The notes under the pieces were generated by a model. It did no database searches and was not told the origin of the DNA. It worked only from the letters and a program-made list of their open reading frames with translations. DNA of 64,000 nucleotides from Tenacibaculum sp. AHE14PA. Lineage in GTDB: Bacteria > Bacteroidota > Bacteroidia > Flavobacteriales > Flavobacteriaceae. The first letter of the stretch is position 1, and each line of letters opens with the position of its first letter. Positions 42,267 through 51,694 of the stretch are shown one piece after another. Both the position numbers and the translations under genes were made by a program. The stretch is from assembly GCF_019278465.1 (NCBI RefSeq), contig NZ_CP058983.1:62001-126000 (forward strand), written 5' to 3'.

Positions 42267-43478
42267 TTATTCTTTTACTAAAGTGTCTATAAAGCTCTTA
42301 AATTCATTTTTAAAATCAATGTATTTTTGTCCGGTAGCTGGTCCGTTAAAACCTGTATGTATTTTACGTATTTTACCTTTTTTATCAATAAAAACAGTTG
42401 TTGGGTAGGAAAGTATATGGTTTAACATTGGCAATTTTTCAGCAGCCTCTTTTTTATTAACACCTTTGTATTGGGCTAATAAAATAGGGTAGGTTATTTT
42501 TAATCGGGTTTTTAATCGATTAATCTTTTCAAAGGCTTTTTCAGGAGTTTTATCTATTTCAAAGGCGAGTGCTACGAATTGTATAGCTGTGTTTGAATTC
42601 TTTTTTAAATAATCTACATAATACTTCGTTTCATCTAAACAGTTAGGACACCAAGTACCCATAATTTGTACTACAGTAACCTTATTTTTAAAAAGTTCAT
42701 CAGAATAAGAAACCAATTTACCAGATTCATCAGGGAAAGAAAAATTGAAACTATCGTAATCTTTGTTCAAAGTAGTAAGAGTATTCTCATTTGGTAATTC
42801 ATAATTTTCATTTAATTTAGCTATAAATGGTTCTTTCCAGTGGTTTCCAGAGTAAAAAACACCAGTTAGCGTTGAGTCAGTTACTTTGGCGGTAAATAAG
42901 AAAGCATGCGCACCATCAAAAGTAGATAATTTTAAGGAGTCACCATTTACGATACCTTCTAAATAACGATAATCACCAGTAGTTGTTCTAAAGGTACCAA
43001 CGACTTTGTTTTTATTTTGAGAAAATATTCCTTTTGCAATATAACGGTCTTCTTTTTTATTAGGACTAAAAATTGTTTGCCAGTTTCCTGTAATATTATA
43101 TAGTGGTTTTTTAGTTGTTCTAAATCTAGATGTATTTTTGGTTGTAGCATTAAATAAAACAGACCTGTTTAAAGAGGGTTTTACAAAATAACCTTTTAAT
43201 GACTTGTCATCAGAAATTTTAGCTACAATATAACCTTCAAAAACGGGAGTTTGTATATAAACAGAATCATTTTTGTAAGTAATTTCATCTACAATAATAA
43301 CTTCATCAGCATTATATATTTCAATTAGATTACTAGATTTAACTTTAAATGTAAACGGAATTTCTTGATTATCTTGTACTTTTAAGCTGGCTCTATAAGT
43401 TGTTGATTCTAATAAATTATTATGTTTTTTACAAGAAGCAAGACATAAAAGTATAGTAGCAAAGGCAAGTATTTTCAT
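42267..43478 (-). CDS. TlpA-like thioredoxin-fold lipoprotein
   Basis: A thiol-disulfide oxidoreductase anchored to the envelope, 403 residues from the ATG at 43478 (MKILAFATILLCLASC), with lipobox CLASC. In-frame ATGs at 43490 and 43502 give longer forms with a less regular signal peptide. The N-terminal half (about 20-230) is all-beta and unassigned. The AhpC/TSA-type domain (about 245-400) has TWCPNCLDETKYY with the redox cysteines at about 277 and 280, and a cis-Pro segment SYPTTVFIDKKG. It probably reduces or oxidises periplasmic thiols; its partner is unknown. Confidence 0.88.
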   Translation of the reverse strand: MKILAFATILLCLASCKKHNNLLESTTYRASLKVQDNQEIPFTFKVKSSNLIEIYNADEVIIVDEITYKNDSVYIQTPVFEGYIVAKISDDKSLKGYFVKPSLNRSVLFNATTKNTSRFRTTKKPLYNITGNWQTIFSPNKKEDRYIAKGIFSQNKNKVVGTFRTTTGDYRYLEGIVNGDSLKLSTFDGAHAFLFTAKVTDSTLTGVFYSGNHWKEPFIAKLNENYELPNENTLTTLNKDYDSFNFSFPDESGKLVSYSDELFKNKVTVVQIMGTWCPNCLDETKYYVDYLKKNSNTAIQFVALAFEIDKTPEKAFEKINRLKTRLKITYPILLAQYKGVNKKEAAEKLPMLNHILSYPTTVFIDKKGKIRKIHTGFNGPATGQKYIDFKNEFKSFIDTLVKE

Positions 43479-43628
43479 TTTAATAGTCATGTAAAAATGC
43501 ATTTAACTTTCTTTTTTTTAATGAAGGGGAATATTTCAAAAAAAGAATATAATTTTTTATTTAATAAAACGTTATTTTGTTTAATTATAATCAAATATAT
43601 TTATATCAAACTTTAAACTCTAATATTT

Positions 43629-44063
43629 ATGAAAAAACTATTTTTTTTAGCAACATTCTTTGTTTCTGTTGCATCGTATTCTCAAATTGAATTTATAGAA
43701 ACCGCAAGAGTAGAAATTGTAGGTAGGGTTGAATTTGTTTACCTAGAGAAGTTAGGTGATGAAGCATATAATTTATTTTATAAAAATATAAACAACCCTA
43801 TAAACGAGTATGTTTCATTTACGTTTAAAAATGTAGATAATGATGCTGATAAATTGCATGCAATAATGGTTAGAGGTTTTGAAGAGGCTGCAGGTAGTAA
43901 ATATCAAATAAAAGCAAATGGAGACGTTGTTTACTTAAAGTACGAACGACATGAAGGTGAAATTAAGCTGCAAATTGAACAATATGTAAGTAGAGAACCA
44001 GATGTTTTAACAGAATCTAAATTGTTAACATTAGATGAGATTAACAAGTTATTTAAAAAATAA
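43629..44063 (+). CDS. Secreted protein of unknown function
   Basis: A 144-residue protein with a signal peptide (MKKLFFLATFFVSVASYSQ), cleaved probably after SYSQ. The mature part of about 125 residues alternates beta strands and short helices (VEFVYLEKLGDEAYNLFY, YVSFTFKNVDNDADKLHAIM). It has no cysteines and no motif that I recognise. It has its own terminator and stands alone between two minus-strand genes. The signal peptide and coding character are clear; the function is unknown. Confidence 0.75.
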   Translation: MKKLFFLATFFVSVASYSQIEFIETARVEIVGRVEFVYLEKLGDEAYNLFYKNINNPINEYVSFTFKNVDNDADKLHAIMVRGFEEAAGSKYQIKANGDVVYLKYERHEGEIKLQIEQYVSREPDVLTESKLLTLDEINKLFKK

Positions 44064-44081
44064 CGAATATTGAATGTATAT

Positions 44082-44111
44082 AAAAAACCCGCTATCATAG
44101 CGGGTTTTTTT
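44082..44111. terminator. Bidirectional terminator between the secreted protein and the M1 peptidase
   Basis: AAAAAACCCGCTA (44082-44094) pairs with TAGCGGGTTTTTT (44098-44110) around a three-base loop. A-run and T-run on the two sides allow termination on both strands. Confidence 0.9.
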
Positions 44112-44133
44112 GATATATAAACGAAAGTAAATG

Positions 44134-46362
44134 TTATTTTTTTACTTTATTTTTAAATTTATCAAACTTGTTAGCTGTTTTCTTTGGCCAGCTATTGTTA
44201 GATGTATCAACATCTGCAGTTTCAAAATCAGGATCTACAGTAATATTTGTAACTTCTTTAGCAGAAGAAAATACTCTATATACTTTTGCGTCATCGTTCA
44301 TCCAAATTTGTGCAGGAAAAGTTTCACGCTTTTTAGTTCCATCAGCATATGTTAATTCAACTATAATTGGCATTGCTAAACCTCCTGGCTTTTCAAATTC
44401 AACTTGATACATAAACTTAGGAACTTCTTTTAACTTAGCTTTTTCATCGCTAGATAAAGTATTTAAATGCTTTTCTAAAACTGAAGAATTAGCATCTTCT
44501 TTATTAGTTGTTAAAAACATTAATTCCCCTAAGTTGTTAAAATACTGTGGGTATTTTTTAATTAAACCAGCTGTTCTTTCATTTGGCTTATCAGTTAAAT
44601 ACATTGGCTTAACTTCTTTAATTCCGATATCAGTATAGTCAGTTGTATAAAACCATCCTCTCCAGAACCAGTCTAAATCCATTCCAGATGCATCTTCCAT
44701 TGTTCTAAAGAAATCAGCAGGAGTTGGGTGTTTAAACATCCATCTTTTAGAGTAAGTTCTAAAAGCGTAGTCAAATAATTCTGGTCCCATAATAGTTTTA
44801 CGTAACATATATAAACCAGCAGCTGGCTTAGAGTATGCATTTGGTCCGAATTGTTTTACATAATCTCCTTGAGACATAATAGGAGAGATATTACTTTGAT
44901 CTCCGCCCATATATCTTGTAATATCTTTTGCTGGGTTTGAAGCAAATAATACAGGGTCATATACGTCTTCAGCTAAAATTTCAACAAAAGAATTTAAACC
45001 TTCATCCATCCAAGTCCACTGACGTTCGTCTGAGTTTACAATCATTGGAAAAAAGTTATGTCCAACTTCGTGAACAATAACACCAATCATTCCTTTTTTA
45101 GTTCTGTCAGAATAAGTTCCATCAGGATTTGGTCTACCAAAGTTGAAACAAATCATAGGATATTCCATACCTTGTCTTTCTGAGTGTACAGAAACAGCTT
45201 TAGAATAAGGGTAATCGAATGTTAATTTAGAATATTCGATAAGTGTTGTAGCAACGGCTCTTGTAGAGTGTTCTTCCCATAAAGGATTTCCTTCTTTAGG
45301 ATATAAAGAAGTAGCCATTACTGTTTTACCATTAATATTGGTTGCCATAGCGTCCCAAATATATTTTCTTGAAGAAGCAAAAGCATAATCACGTACACTG
45401 TTTGCTTTATAGTGCCAAGTTTTTGTTTTTGTAGCACGACCTTTTTCTGTTTCTTCAGCTTCAGCTTGTGTAACAATCATTACAGGGTTTGCAAACGATT
45501 TTCTAGCTTTTTCTAAACGGTTACGTTGTTCTTTAGTTAAAACATCTTTTTCGTTTTGTAACTCACCAGTAGCTTCCATAATATGATCTGCAGGAACTGT
45601 AATTTTAACATCGTAATCTCCAAATTCTAAAGCAAATTCAGAACGACCCCAAAACTGCATGTTCTGCCATCCTTCTACGTTATCATAAACTGCTAAACGT
45701 GGAAAAAACTGTGCAATTGTATAGTTTTTATTTCCATCAGGAAATGTTTCTAATCCAGAACGACCTCCGTCTGCATTAATATCGTTAATTAAATAGTTCC
45801 ACTTAATTTTAAATTTAAATACTTCACCAGAAGCCAAAGGCGTTGGTAAATTAATACGCATCATAGTACGATTAATTGTATGAGGTAAATCTCTACCATC
45901 TTCATACTTAACAGCTTCAATTTTGTATCCAAAATCTTTAGCTTCATCCATATTACTACTTACAAACTGCTTTGGTGTTTGAAAACCACTAGCTCCTTTA
46001 GATTGTGCTAACGGAGTTTTAGAATCTGGTGCACGCATATTTTGGTCTAACTGAACCCATAAATATTCTAAAGCATCTTTAGAGTTGTTATGATATGTAA
46101 TGGTTTCATTACCATAAATTCTATCATTTTGCTCGTCTAAACGAATGTCCATTACATAATCAACTTTTTGTTGTGTGTATTGGTGTCCAGGAGCTCCAGA
46201 AGCAGTTCTTTGGTCGTTTGGAGTTGCTAATACGTCTTTTAGTTGACGGAATTTGTTTTGATCGGTATGACCTTTTTGAGGCTCTTTTTTGGGTGTTTCT
46301 TGTGCAAATATTGATGCAGAAACAAAAAGGGCTGAAAGTAATAGCGTAGCGTATTTTTTCAT
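44134..46362 (-). CDS. M1-family zinc metallopeptidase, copy 1
   Basis: A 742-residue secreted or periplasmic aminopeptidase-type enzyme. The signal peptide (MKKYATLLLSALFVSASIFAQ) is followed by an N-terminal beta domain (about 60-280). The thermolysin-like domain has HEVGH at 431-435 and, 18 residues on, the third zinc ligand Glu in WMDEGLN. The M1 exopeptidase motif GMEYP (in QGMEYPMICF) replaces GxMEN. The C-terminus ends in the Lys-rich NKFDKFKNKVKK. It is a tandem paralogue of the gene at 46520-48640, and the two share long identical stretches. Confidence 0.94.
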   Translation of the reverse strand: MKKYATLLLSALFVSASIFAQETPKKEPQKGHTDQNKFRQLKDVLATPNDQRTASGAPGHQYTQQKVDYVMDIRLDEQNDRIYGNETITYHNNSKDALEYLWVQLDQNMRAPDSKTPLAQSKGASGFQTPKQFVSSNMDEAKDFGYKIEAVKYEDGRDLPHTINRTMMRINLPTPLASGEVFKFKIKWNYLINDINADGGRSGLETFPDGNKNYTIAQFFPRLAVYDNVEGWQNMQFWGRSEFALEFGDYDVKITVPADHIMEATGELQNEKDVLTKEQRNRLEKARKSFANPVMIVTQAEAEETEKGRATKTKTWHYKANSVRDYAFASSRKYIWDAMATNINGKTVMATSLYPKEGNPLWEEHSTRAVATTLIEYSKLTFDYPYSKAVSVHSERQGMEYPMICFNFGRPNPDGTYSDRTKKGMIGVIVHEVGHNFFPMIVNSDERQWTWMDEGLNSFVEILAEDVYDPVLFASNPAKDITRYMGGDQSNISPIMSQGDYVKQFGPNAYSKPAAGLYMLRKTIMGPELFDYAFRTYSKRWMFKHPTPADFFRTMEDASGMDLDWFWRGWFYTTDYTDIGIKEVKPMYLTDKPNERTAGLIKKYPQYFNNLGELMFLTTNKEDANSSVLEKHLNTLSSDEKAKLKEVPKFMYQVEFEKPGGLAMPIIVELTYADGTKKRETFPAQIWMNDDAKVYRVFSSAKEVTNITVDPDFETADVDTSNNSWPKKTANKFDKFKNKVKK

Positions 46363-46464
46363 TTTTTGTTTGATTTAGTTAAAATATGCGGAAAGTTACT
46401 AAATTTTGAGAAGTAGAAAACGGTGTTTGTTAAAATTTTAACAAACCTTTATACAATTTAGGTG

Positions 46465-46500
46465 CAAAAAAAAGCGGTACAATTATCTTGTACCGCTTTT
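46465..46500 (-). terminator. Terminator between the two M1 peptidase genes
   Basis: AAAAGCGGTACAA (46470-46482) pairs with TTGTACCGCTTTT (46488-46500), giving 13 base pairs. On the minus strand the hairpin is followed by TTTTTGC, ending copy 2 before copy 1 begins. Confidence 0.88.
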
Positions 46501-46519
46501 AACTTTAAATATGTTTATT

Positions 46520-48640
46520 TTAACCTTTAACTTTATTCTTAAATTTATCGAATTTAGTTGTTGTTTTTTTAGGCCAGCTGTTGTTAGATGTATCTACATC
46601 TGCAGTTTCTAAATCAGGATCGATTGTAATATTTTGTACTTCTTTTGATGAAGAAAATACTTTTGTTACTTCCTTATCATTGTACCTCCAAATTTGTGCA
46701 GGATATGTTTTCTTTTCTTTTGTTCCGTCTTTATAAGTAAACTCAACAATAATAGGCATTACTAAACCACCTGGTTTGTTATAAGTAATTTCATAATGAT
46801 ATTTACTTTGTTTTTTAGTAAAACCTAAACCATTAGAAGTGTCTTCTGTAAAATTAACTGAATGATCTTCATTTGTAGTTGTATAGAATTTCTTTACATC
46901 TTTTACGCCAATATCAGTTACATCTGTAGAGTAAAACCATCCTCTCCAAAACCAGTCTAAATCCATTGCCGAAGCATCTTCCATAGATCTAAAGAAATCG
47001 GCAGGAGTAGGGTGTTTAAATTTCCATCTTTTAGAATAGGTTGCAAACGCATGGTCAAATAATTCTTTTCCCATAATGGTTTCTCTTAAAATCCATAAGG
47101 CAGTTGCAGGTTTACCGTAAGCGTTGTTACCAAAACTATATACGTTATCTCCTTTAGACATAATTGGTGCAATTCTGGCTTGATCTCCGCTCATATATTT
47201 TACAATATTCTTCGGATATCCTCTTGTTATAGGAAAGTCTTTGTCGTAATCTAATTCAGCTAACATTTCCATGTAAGAGTTTAAACCTTCATCCATCCAT
47301 GTCCATTGGCGTTCATCAGAATTTACAATCATCGGGAAAAAGTTATGTCCAACCTCATGGATTGTAACTTTTACCATTCTATATTTTACTCTATCTGAAT
47401 AACCTCCATCAGCAAGATCAGGTCTTCCTGGATTGAAACAAATCTGCGGATATTCCATTCCCATTTGTCCGTCAACAGAAATTGCTTTGTGATACGGATA
47501 ATCAAATGTATATCTAGAATATGTTTTTAACGTTTGTCCTACAGCTCTTGTAGAATGATCTCCGTATAACGGATTTGCTTCTTTAGAGTATAAAGATTCA
47601 GCCATTACTGTTTTACCATTAATATCAACAGCCATTGCATCAAAAATAAATTTTCTTGAAGTTGCAAAAGCATAATCTCTTACATTGGTCGCTTTAAATT
47701 TCCAAGTTTTTGTTTTTTTAGAACGCCCTTTTTCAATTTTTTCAGCTTCTTGTTGGGTTCTAATAATAACAGGTTTGTCGAAAGTTTTTCTTGCTTTTTC
47801 AATTCTTTTTAATTCAGTTTTAGAAAAAACATCTTTTTTATTTAACAATACACCTGTTGCACCTAACATATGATCTGCAGGAACAGTAATATTTACATTA
47901 AAATCTCCAAATTCTAAAGCAAATTCACTTCTTCCCCAAAACTGATCATTTTGCCAGCCTTCAACATTATCATACACACATAATCTTGGGTAAAATTGTG
48001 CAATTACATAATTGTTATTATTGTCTTCAGGAAAATGTTCGTAACCAGATCTACCACCTTGAGTTCTGTGATTATTGATGTTGTACCACCAGTTAATATT
48101 AAACTTAAATGTATCGCCAGAAGCTAATGGTTGGGGTAAATTAATACGCATCATTGTTTGGTTAATGGTGTGTGATAATTTTGTTCCGTCTGCGTTGGTA
48201 ACATTTGTAATTTTGAATCCACCATCAAAAGGCTTTTCAGGAAAAGCTCTGTCATAAAAACGTTTAGGCAATTTTTTACGAATTTTAGTTGGAGCAATAT
48301 CTGGAGTTTTAGAATCTGCTGCACGCATATTTTGATCTAACTGCACCCATAAATAAGTTAATTCATCTGTAGAATTATTATGGTATGTAATTGTTTCGTT
48401 ACCTGTAATACTTTGTTTATCGTCATTCAATACGATATCCATTGTATAATCAACTTTTTGTTGTGTGTATTTTATTCCAGGAGCTCCTGAAGCCGTACGT
48501 TGACTATTTGGTGTTGGTAATTCTTGTTTTAATTGTCTGAATTTGTTTTGATTCGTATGTCCTTCTTTAGTAATTTGTTGAGCAAAAGCAGTAGCTGCCA
48601 CAAAAAAAAATGAGAAAACGAATAAAATATTTTTTTTCAT
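46520..48640 (-). CDS. M1-family zinc metallopeptidase, copy 2
   Basis: A 706-residue paralogue of the preceding peptidase with signal peptide MKKNILFVFSFFFVAATAFAQ. HEVGH lies at 428-432, followed by the conserved NSDERQWTWMDEGLNS with its Glu ligand, and by MGMEYPQICF. It lacks about 36 residues near the C-terminus that copy 1 carries (after DIGVKDVK/DIGIKEVK). The shared tail TADVDTSNNSWPKKT is nearly identical. A terminator separates the copies, so they may be regulated apart. It is downstream of DUF6702. Confidence 0.94.
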   Translation of the reverse strand: MKKNILFVFSFFFVAATAFAQQITKEGHTNQNKFRQLKQELPTPNSQRTASGAPGIKYTQQKVDYTMDIVLNDDKQSITGNETITYHNNSTDELTYLWVQLDQNMRAADSKTPDIAPTKIRKKLPKRFYDRAFPEKPFDGGFKITNVTNADGTKLSHTINQTMMRINLPQPLASGDTFKFNINWWYNINNHRTQGGRSGYEHFPEDNNNNYVIAQFYPRLCVYDNVEGWQNDQFWGRSEFALEFGDFNVNITVPADHMLGATGVLLNKKDVFSKTELKRIEKARKTFDKPVIIRTQQEAEKIEKGRSKKTKTWKFKATNVRDYAFATSRKFIFDAMAVDINGKTVMAESLYSKEANPLYGDHSTRAVGQTLKTYSRYTFDYPYHKAISVDGQMGMEYPQICFNPGRPDLADGGYSDRVKYRMVKVTIHEVGHNFFPMIVNSDERQWTWMDEGLNSYMEMLAELDYDKDFPITRGYPKNIVKYMSGDQARIAPIMSKGDNVYSFGNNAYGKPATALWILRETIMGKELFDHAFATYSKRWKFKHPTPADFFRSMEDASAMDLDWFWRGWFYSTDVTDIGVKDVKKFYTTTNEDHSVNFTEDTSNGLGFTKKQSKYHYEITYNKPGGLVMPIIVEFTYKDGTKEKKTYPAQIWRYNDKEVTKVFSSSKEVQNITIDPDLETADVDTSNNSWPKKTTTKFDKFKNKVKG

Positions 48641-48705
48641 TCTGTATGTAAATTATTTAATAGTTTTTAAAAGTAATAATTAGTAATTGGTATTGTTAAA
48701 GAAGG

Positions 48706-49197
48706 TTAAAATTTTAACAAACCTTTATCATTTTTTTTATCTAAAAATAAACTCTTTCGATCCTTTTTTATCGACGTTTTAATTAAGTTTTGTTGCTCAG
48801 GAAAATGATTTATTAATACATCGTTTTGTATTTCGATGGTTTTTATGTTGGTAATGTTTTCAATTTCTAAATAAAAATAAACAATATCACCATCGTATTC
48901 TTTACCGATAAAACGATAGGTTACATTAGTATCGTTTATTTTAACTCTAAAATGTTTTTGTAAATAATTAAAGAAAAGTTTATCAACTTTTTTAAACTCA
49001 TCTTTTGTAGTTAATTGTAAATCTACGTTGTAGTCTTTATTAATGGCATTTTCTATATCATCAATAAAAACATTCATAATCATTTGAACAGATTGTGTTT
49101 TTTCTTTGTATTCAATTTCTGTTAAAGAAATATAGTATTTGTGAACACTAAAAGAGAATAGTGGAAGGATAAATAATAGTATAAATATTTTTTTCAT
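48706..49197 (-). CDS. DUF6702 family protein
   Basis: A 163-residue protein with a short signal peptide (MKKIFILLFILPLFSFSVHK) and a domain resembling DUF6702 (HKYYISLTEIEYKEKTQSVQ, MNVFIDDIENAI, YDGDIVYFYLEIENI). Proteins of this family in Bacteroidota commonly sit next to an M1 peptidase and a CarboxypepD_reg-like gene, as here. No enzymatic motif is apparent. It lies 65 bp upstream of M1 copy 2 and may share its transcript. Confidence 0.75.
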   Translation of the reverse strand: MKKIFILLFILPLFSFSVHKYYISLTEIEYKEKTQSVQMIMNVFIDDIENAINKDYNVDLQLTTKDEFKKVDKLFFNYLQKHFRVKINDTNVTYRFIGKEYDGDIVYFYLEIENITNIKTIEIQNDVLINHFPEQQNLIKTSIKKDRKSLFLDKKNDKGLLKF

Positions 49198-49230
49198 AAC
49201 TTTTTAAAGACCAATTATTGCGCCAAATTA

Positions 49231-50022
49231 CTAATTATAATTGTTTGAATGTAGTTTTTTAAAGGCTTCGGATTTCTTTTTTAAAAATAGAATCATATTT
49301 ATGTCACCTGAATTATAAATCTGATTAAAATTTTCATCAGAAGTACAAAAATAAATAAACTTGTAAACGTCTGATTCTTTGATGTTATACTCCTTTACAA
49401 TATACTTAGAATACGTGTTTTTTAATTTTTTTACTTTTACCTCTAATGTTTCAATAGATTTAAGTTTTCGGAGTTTAGTTATCCTTCCGGAAATACTATT
49501 AATGATATAATCTAAAGAAACAGAGGTTAAGCCTATCGGATGACTTCCTCCCATTGCAGTATGTAATTTTCTTTCGGCAGGCGTCATTATTCTAGAGCCA
49601 GCATAAGGAAGTTTTAATGTTTCTGCATTTATTTCTTTTGTAGAGGTAATATTTTTACTGTCTGAACTTAAATACCCTAAAAAATTATTTTTTTTTAAGG
49701 CAACTTCATCTAATTCATACAATGTTTTCTCTAACTCAAAGCTGTTTTTTTGTATTCCGAAATGCTTAATTTTCACAACAAAAACAGCTGTTTTATAACC
49801 CATAAAAGATATTTGCAAAGAATCGTTTACTTTTGCTAAAACTCTAAATTCGCCATTTTCATTGGTAAAAGTACCTTGTTTAGAATTTAAGTTAACAACA
49901 TGCGCGTTATAAACACCGCCAATCTTATCTTTTACATCAGCATACAAGAATTTTCGATTTTCCTGAGATTGTGTTTTTAAAAAAGAAATTAATATAATAA
50001 AAAAGACTAACCGTTTATTCAT
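49231..50022 (-). CDS. CarboxypepD_reg-like secreted protein, copy 3
   Basis: A 263-residue protein with a signal peptide ending near TQSQ. A peptidase-regulatory-like beta sandwich (about 25-110) has NLNSKQGTFTNENGEFRV, ISFMGYKT and ELDEVALKK. A C-terminal helical region follows, with NAETLKLPYAG and ISGRITKLRKLKSIETLE. The plug domain of TonB receptors is absent. Its ATG overlaps the stop of the previous copy by four bases (ATGA), so translation is coupled. Role unknown, presumably with the neighbouring peptidases. Confidence 0.85.
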   Translation of the reverse strand: MNKRLVFFIILISFLKTQSQENRKFLYADVKDKIGGVYNAHVVNLNSKQGTFTNENGEFRVLAKVNDSLQISFMGYKTAVFVVKIKHFGIQKNSFELEKTLYELDEVALKKNNFLGYLSSDSKNITSTKEINAETLKLPYAGSRIMTPAERKLHTAMGGSHPIGLTSVSLDYIINSISGRITKLRKLKSIETLEVKVKKLKNTYSKYIVKEYNIKESDVYKFIYFCTSDENFNQIYNSGDINMILFLKKKSEAFKKLHSNNYN

Positions 50023-50840
50023 TCGGGTGAATTTATAATTTTTAAATAACTTTTACTTTCTTGTTGTAATATTTTTAACATTTCTAAGACTTTGCCATCT
50101 TTATATAGTCCTTCTATATTTAAGGAATTACAGTAAGCTAAAAAGTGGTGATATTTTTCTTTTGGAATTTTTAATTCATCAAAAAAGAATTTTTCACCAA
50201 ACTGAGAAATTAACATGTTAGGAAAATTCTCTTTATATTTAATTTCTTTTCGAACTCTTCTTTTTTCTGCAGCATATTTATCGGGACCAGAATTAAAACC
50301 ACCACCTACACCAGCAAATTTAGCTGTAGGATCCGTTTGTTTTTGCATGTTTGGCGCTTTAGAACGGTCTATAGCATCAACGATAGTACTAACCACTTTT
50401 TCAAAATCTATCATCGAAAAATCTAAAGCACTTTTAGATTTGTCTTTTCCAATATCTTTAGGTGTTTTTTTTGCATCAACACCTAATGAGCCTATTAAAT
50501 CATGTTTTTTTAATATAATTTCATCAAGCTCAAGAACCTCTTTTTCTAAAATAATTTCATTCTTAAATAAGCCGAAATTCTTAATTTTCACCTTAAAAAA
50601 GGTTGTTTTATAGCCAACAAACGATATTTGTAAGGAATCATTAACTTTTGTTAAGATTCTAAACTCACCTTCTTCATTAGTATAAGTTCCTTGGTTTGTT
50701 TTTAGATTAATTATATGTGCGTTAGATACTGCTCCGATTTTATCTTTTATCGTAGCATATATAAATTTTCGATTTTCTTGAGCAAAGATTTTAAAAGAAA
50801 TAGTAAAAAAAAATAAAAGTAAGAGTAGTTGTTTTTTCAT
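50019..50840 (-). CDS. CarboxypepD_reg-like secreted protein, copy 2
   Basis: A 273-residue paralogue with signal peptide MKKQLLLLLFFFTISFKIFA. The beta domain (NLKTNQGTYTNEEGEFRI, ISFVGYKT, ELDEIILKK) is close to copy 3, but the middle region differs. It has DFSMIDFEKVVSTIVDAID and PTAKFAGVGGGFNSGP in place of the NAETLKLPYA block, and the tail resumes the family pattern (FFDELKIPKEKYHHFLAYC). This copy has thus diverged most in the central segment. Confidence 0.85.
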   Translation of the reverse strand: MKKQLLLLLFFFTISFKIFAQENRKFIYATIKDKIGAVSNAHIINLKTNQGTYTNEEGEFRILTKVNDSLQISFVGYKTTFFKVKIKNFGLFKNEIILEKEVLELDEIILKKHDLIGSLGVDAKKTPKDIGKDKSKSALDFSMIDFEKVVSTIVDAIDRSKAPNMQKQTDPTAKFAGVGGGFNSGPDKYAAEKRRVRKEIKYKENFPNMLISQFGEKFFFDELKIPKEKYHHFLAYCNSLNIEGLYKDGKVLEMLKILQQESKSYLKIINSPE

Positions 50841-50844
50841 AGAT

Positions 50845-51624
50845 TTATTTTTGAGTAACCCGAGTGTTTTCTTTATGTAAAAGATACGGAGAGTTTTTAC
50901 TATTATCCAATAAAACTGTAGTAAGTTCTAAAAATTTATCTTTTCTATATAAATTGATAATACCTTTTGAGATGCAAAATTCTAAAAACGGATTGATGTT
51001 TTCTTTTGTTATTTTCAGCTGATAAATAAAGAAGCTATCTGTAAAATGCTTTCTTATTTTAATGATATTTTCATCTTCGATCTTTAATTTTTTAAAAACC
51101 TTTTTTTGTTTTGTATTACCGTTCAAAGCATTCACGAGTCCACCTAAATTAACAGACAAACCTGAGTTAATAGCTACCGTTTTTTTACCTTTAATCTGTT
51201 GGTTTTTAGCGTACGGTAACTTTAATGTTTGGGCATTAACAATTGGGCCTTTGTATATTAGTATGTCTTTGTCAACTTCAAAAATACCTTTCTTTTTTTT
51301 AAGAACAATTTCATCTAACATATAAGTTTTACTATCTAAATGAATGTTAATCTGTTGCAATCTTAAATCATCCTCTGTAATAAGGTGTTCTTTATATTCG
51401 AAGTTTACGTGAGAAATTATTAAAACATCACCTTTTGCAGCAAGAATTTCAAAACGACCTTGTTTATCAGAAACCGAACCGATATCTAATTTAGGATTGA
51501 TAATATGTACGTCTTCCAAAGCTAAACTATCTAAATAAATAGTTCCGGAAACAATTTTAGCATTGTTTTGAGCAACGATAATTAATGAAGTTAAGTAGCA
51601 TATAAAAAATAAAAACTTTCTCAT
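50845..51624 (-). CDS. CarboxypepD_reg-like secreted protein, copy 1
   Basis: A 259-residue paralogue and the first gene of the trio, with signal peptide MRKFLFFICYLTSLIIVAQ. The beta domain (IINPKLDIGSVSDKQGRFEI, MLDEIVLKK) is followed by VNAQTLKLPYAKNQQIKGKK and GLVNALNGNTKQKKVFKKLK, then by a helical tail with a single cysteine in LEFCISKG. Copy 2 begins four bases after its stop. The gene is divergent from pepE, so the trio probably shares a promoter near 51630-51690. Confidence 0.85.
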   Translation of the reverse strand: MRKFLFFICYLTSLIIVAQNNAKIVSGTIYLDSLALEDVHIINPKLDIGSVSDKQGRFEILAAKGDVLIISHVNFEYKEHLITEDDLRLQQINIHLDSKTYMLDEIVLKKKKGIFEVDKDILIYKGPIVNAQTLKLPYAKNQQIKGKKTVAINSGLSVNLGGLVNALNGNTKQKKVFKKLKIEDENIIKIRKHFTDSFFIYQLKITKENINPFLEFCISKGIINLYRKDKFLELTTVLLDNSKNSPYLLHKENTRVTQK

Positions 51625-51694
51625 TTTACAAAGAAACTACCTACTTGTCTTAAAAATGTTTTAAAAGGATGGTAAATTTTTGTTAATTTGAGGT

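Noticed and set aside
44131..44407. Plus-strand open frames over the M1 peptidase 3' end
   Set aside because: They are reverse-frame shadows of the conserved C-terminal region of the peptidase gene.
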